From: Candidatus Nitrosopelagicus sp.
GTDB taxonomy: Archaea; Thermoproteota; Nitrososphaeria; Nitrososphaerales; Nitrosopumilaceae
Direction of reading: 5' to 3'
DNA length: 13,730 bases
NCBI GenBank assembly: GCA_012964965.1
Contig: DTTB01000027.1
Span: forward strand, 1 to 13,730
The notes beneath the pieces were generated by a model. That model ran no database searches. It was given only the letters and a program-made list of their open reading frames with translations, and was not told where the DNA came from. Positions 12,998-13,730 of the stretch are shown here, piece by piece; the stretch's first letter is position 1; every line of letters starts with the position of its first letter. The translations under genes and the position numbers were made by a program.

Positions 12998-13730
12998 ATG
13001 CCTATTTTTCTTTTTATAATAATAGCAGTGTCTTTCTTCCCATTTTTGGCTGCTTATGGTGATTCGGAATTTACAGAATATTTTTGTCAATTGCATGGAT
13101 GGGGCGTATCTGAATCAGACAAATCTTGTTTAATAGAGAAGCGTTTAACGCCGTTTGTCACTGATAGTAATTATACAATTGAAAAGTTTGCTATCGGATT
13201 AGAATTTCCAGTTAGCATGGATTTTGTTGGAGATGATATGCTGGTCCTTGAGAAACATTCTGGAAAAGTGATCCGAATTAGCGATGACGGTACACTGTAC
13301 GATGAACCAGTATTAGATGTATCTGTTAGGTTCAATTATTATTCTGGTTTGTTGGGAATCGCCACTTTATCTGATCGTGTTTTTTTGTATTATACAGAAT
13401 CTAGCTCGGGCGAGGATGTAAGAGAGGGTAAAGGTGTTGAAAACTCTGTTGATGCAAAAAATAGAGTTTATCAATATGATTGGAATGGTGAAAAACTATC
13501 TAATCCTGTTTTGATAAAAGAGTTCATCGCACAATTAGCTAACAATCATCACGGGGGGGCTATGACAAAGGGCCTGGATAATGAAATTTATTTTGTAATT
13601 GGCGATGAGGGGCAGTCAGGCGTTTTTGAAAATAGGGTAGAAAATATTTGTTACAAAGTAACCTTTGTACACACTGAATGCACCGATGAACCAGTTTACG
13701 AGACAAGTAGCATTTTCAAAATAGATACGG
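12998..13730 (+). CDS. Exported PQQ-dependent glucose/sorbosone dehydrogenase-like protein (3' end outside window)
   Basis: 244 residues before the window ends. A signal peptide (1-20, PIFLFIIIAVSFFPFLAAYG) leads to a Cys-bearing segment (C30 and C44) that the left-edge paralogue lacks. The propeller then starts: MDFVGDDMLVLEKHSGKVIRI, GLLGIA, NRVYQYDWNGEKL, NNHHGG (182-187) and EIYFVIGDEGQSGVF (196-210). The NHxGG His (184) and the IYxxIGDxG block match soluble PQQ glucose dehydrogenase-type enzymes; substrate unknown. It starts at ATG 12998; an in-frame TTG at 12989 is possible. It shares about 70% of residues (by eye) with the left-edge gene over the aligned 150. A later Cys pair (C218, C227) may form a disulphide. 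Confidence 0.8.
   Translation, partial: MPIFLFIIIAVSFFPFLAAYGDSEFTEYFCQLHGWGVSESDKSCLIEKRLTPFVTDSNYTIEKFAIGLEFPVSMDFVGDDMLVLEKHSGKVIRISDDGTLYDEPVLDVSVRFNYYSGLLGIATLSDRVFLYYTESSSGEDVREGKGVENSVDAKNRVYQYDWNGEKLSNPVLIKEFIAQLANNHHGGAMTKGLDNEIYFVIGDEGQSGVFENRVENICYKVTFVHTECTDEPVYETSSIFKIDT

Noticed and set aside
1..13730. tRNA, rRNA, CRISPR arrays, insertion sequences or prophage genes
   Set aside because: No cloverleaf-like sequence, direct repeat array, transposase motif or phage structural gene was seen on either strand by eye.

Overview
The window looks like a piece of an AT-rich archaeal chromosome, most probably an ammonia-oxidising Nitrososphaerota (Thaumarchaeota) of the Nitrosopumilus type. 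The grounds are low-GC sequence, many very short Cys/His zinc proteins, two futalosine-pathway menaquinone genes, AT boxes about 25 nt upstream of start codons (suggesting leaderless mRNAs), and several TTG or GTG starts. The assignment is inferred from gene content; there is no rRNA, tRNA, CRISPR array or insertion sequence to anchor it. Gene density is high and the genes are mostly short and often divergent or convergent.

Layout, left to right. (1) 1-597(-) is the 5' part of an exported glucose/sorbosone-dehydrogenase-like beta-propeller that runs off the left edge. (2) 697-1363(+) holds a membrane-anchored zinc-ribbon protein with a Gly/Ser linker and an unknown 108-aa protein. (3) 1404-3814(-) is an overlapping pair of oligopeptide-type ABC permeases (DppB-like then DppC-like), the second with a very large extracytoplasmic insertion. 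(4) 3900-6582(+) holds a possible PD-(D/E)XK-like protein, a 39-aa protein that is more than one third Cys plus His, and a SNF2/SMARCAL1-like helicase. (5) 6617-6760(-) is a DUF5679-type zinc ribbon. (6) 6926-8187 has a membrane-anchored J-domain protein convergent with an unknown protein. (7) 8291-9902 holds a small Cys/His protein, two TPR proteins and a DedA-family membrane protein. (8) 9919-12986 contains mqnE and mqnD, each divergent from a tiny zinc-finger gene across one shared AT box, with three small unknown proteins between and beside them. (9) 12998-13730(+) is a second glucose/sorbosone-dehydrogenase-like gene, a close paralogue of the one at the left edge and in inverted orientation to it.

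How the genes fit together. MqnE and MqnD are two steps of the futalosine route to menaquinone, the respiratory quinone; the other steps (MqnA, MqnB, MqnC) are not here. DppB/DppC would form the membrane channel of a peptide importer whose ATPase and binding protein are not here. The PQQ-type beta-propeller proteins, permeases, J-protein ectodomain and DedA protein point to cell-envelope functions. The SNF2 protein and the nuclease-like protein point to DNA repair or processing, but their link is inference from proximity only.

The most unusual aspects are the paired divergent mqn/zinc-finger arrangement, the crowd of Cys/His microproteins, the J-domain protein with an outside domain, and the paralogous inverted arms at both ends of the window. 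Five short genes here (4619, 6617, 9919, 11863, 12879), between 35 and 53 residues, were found by reading the intergenic spaces.
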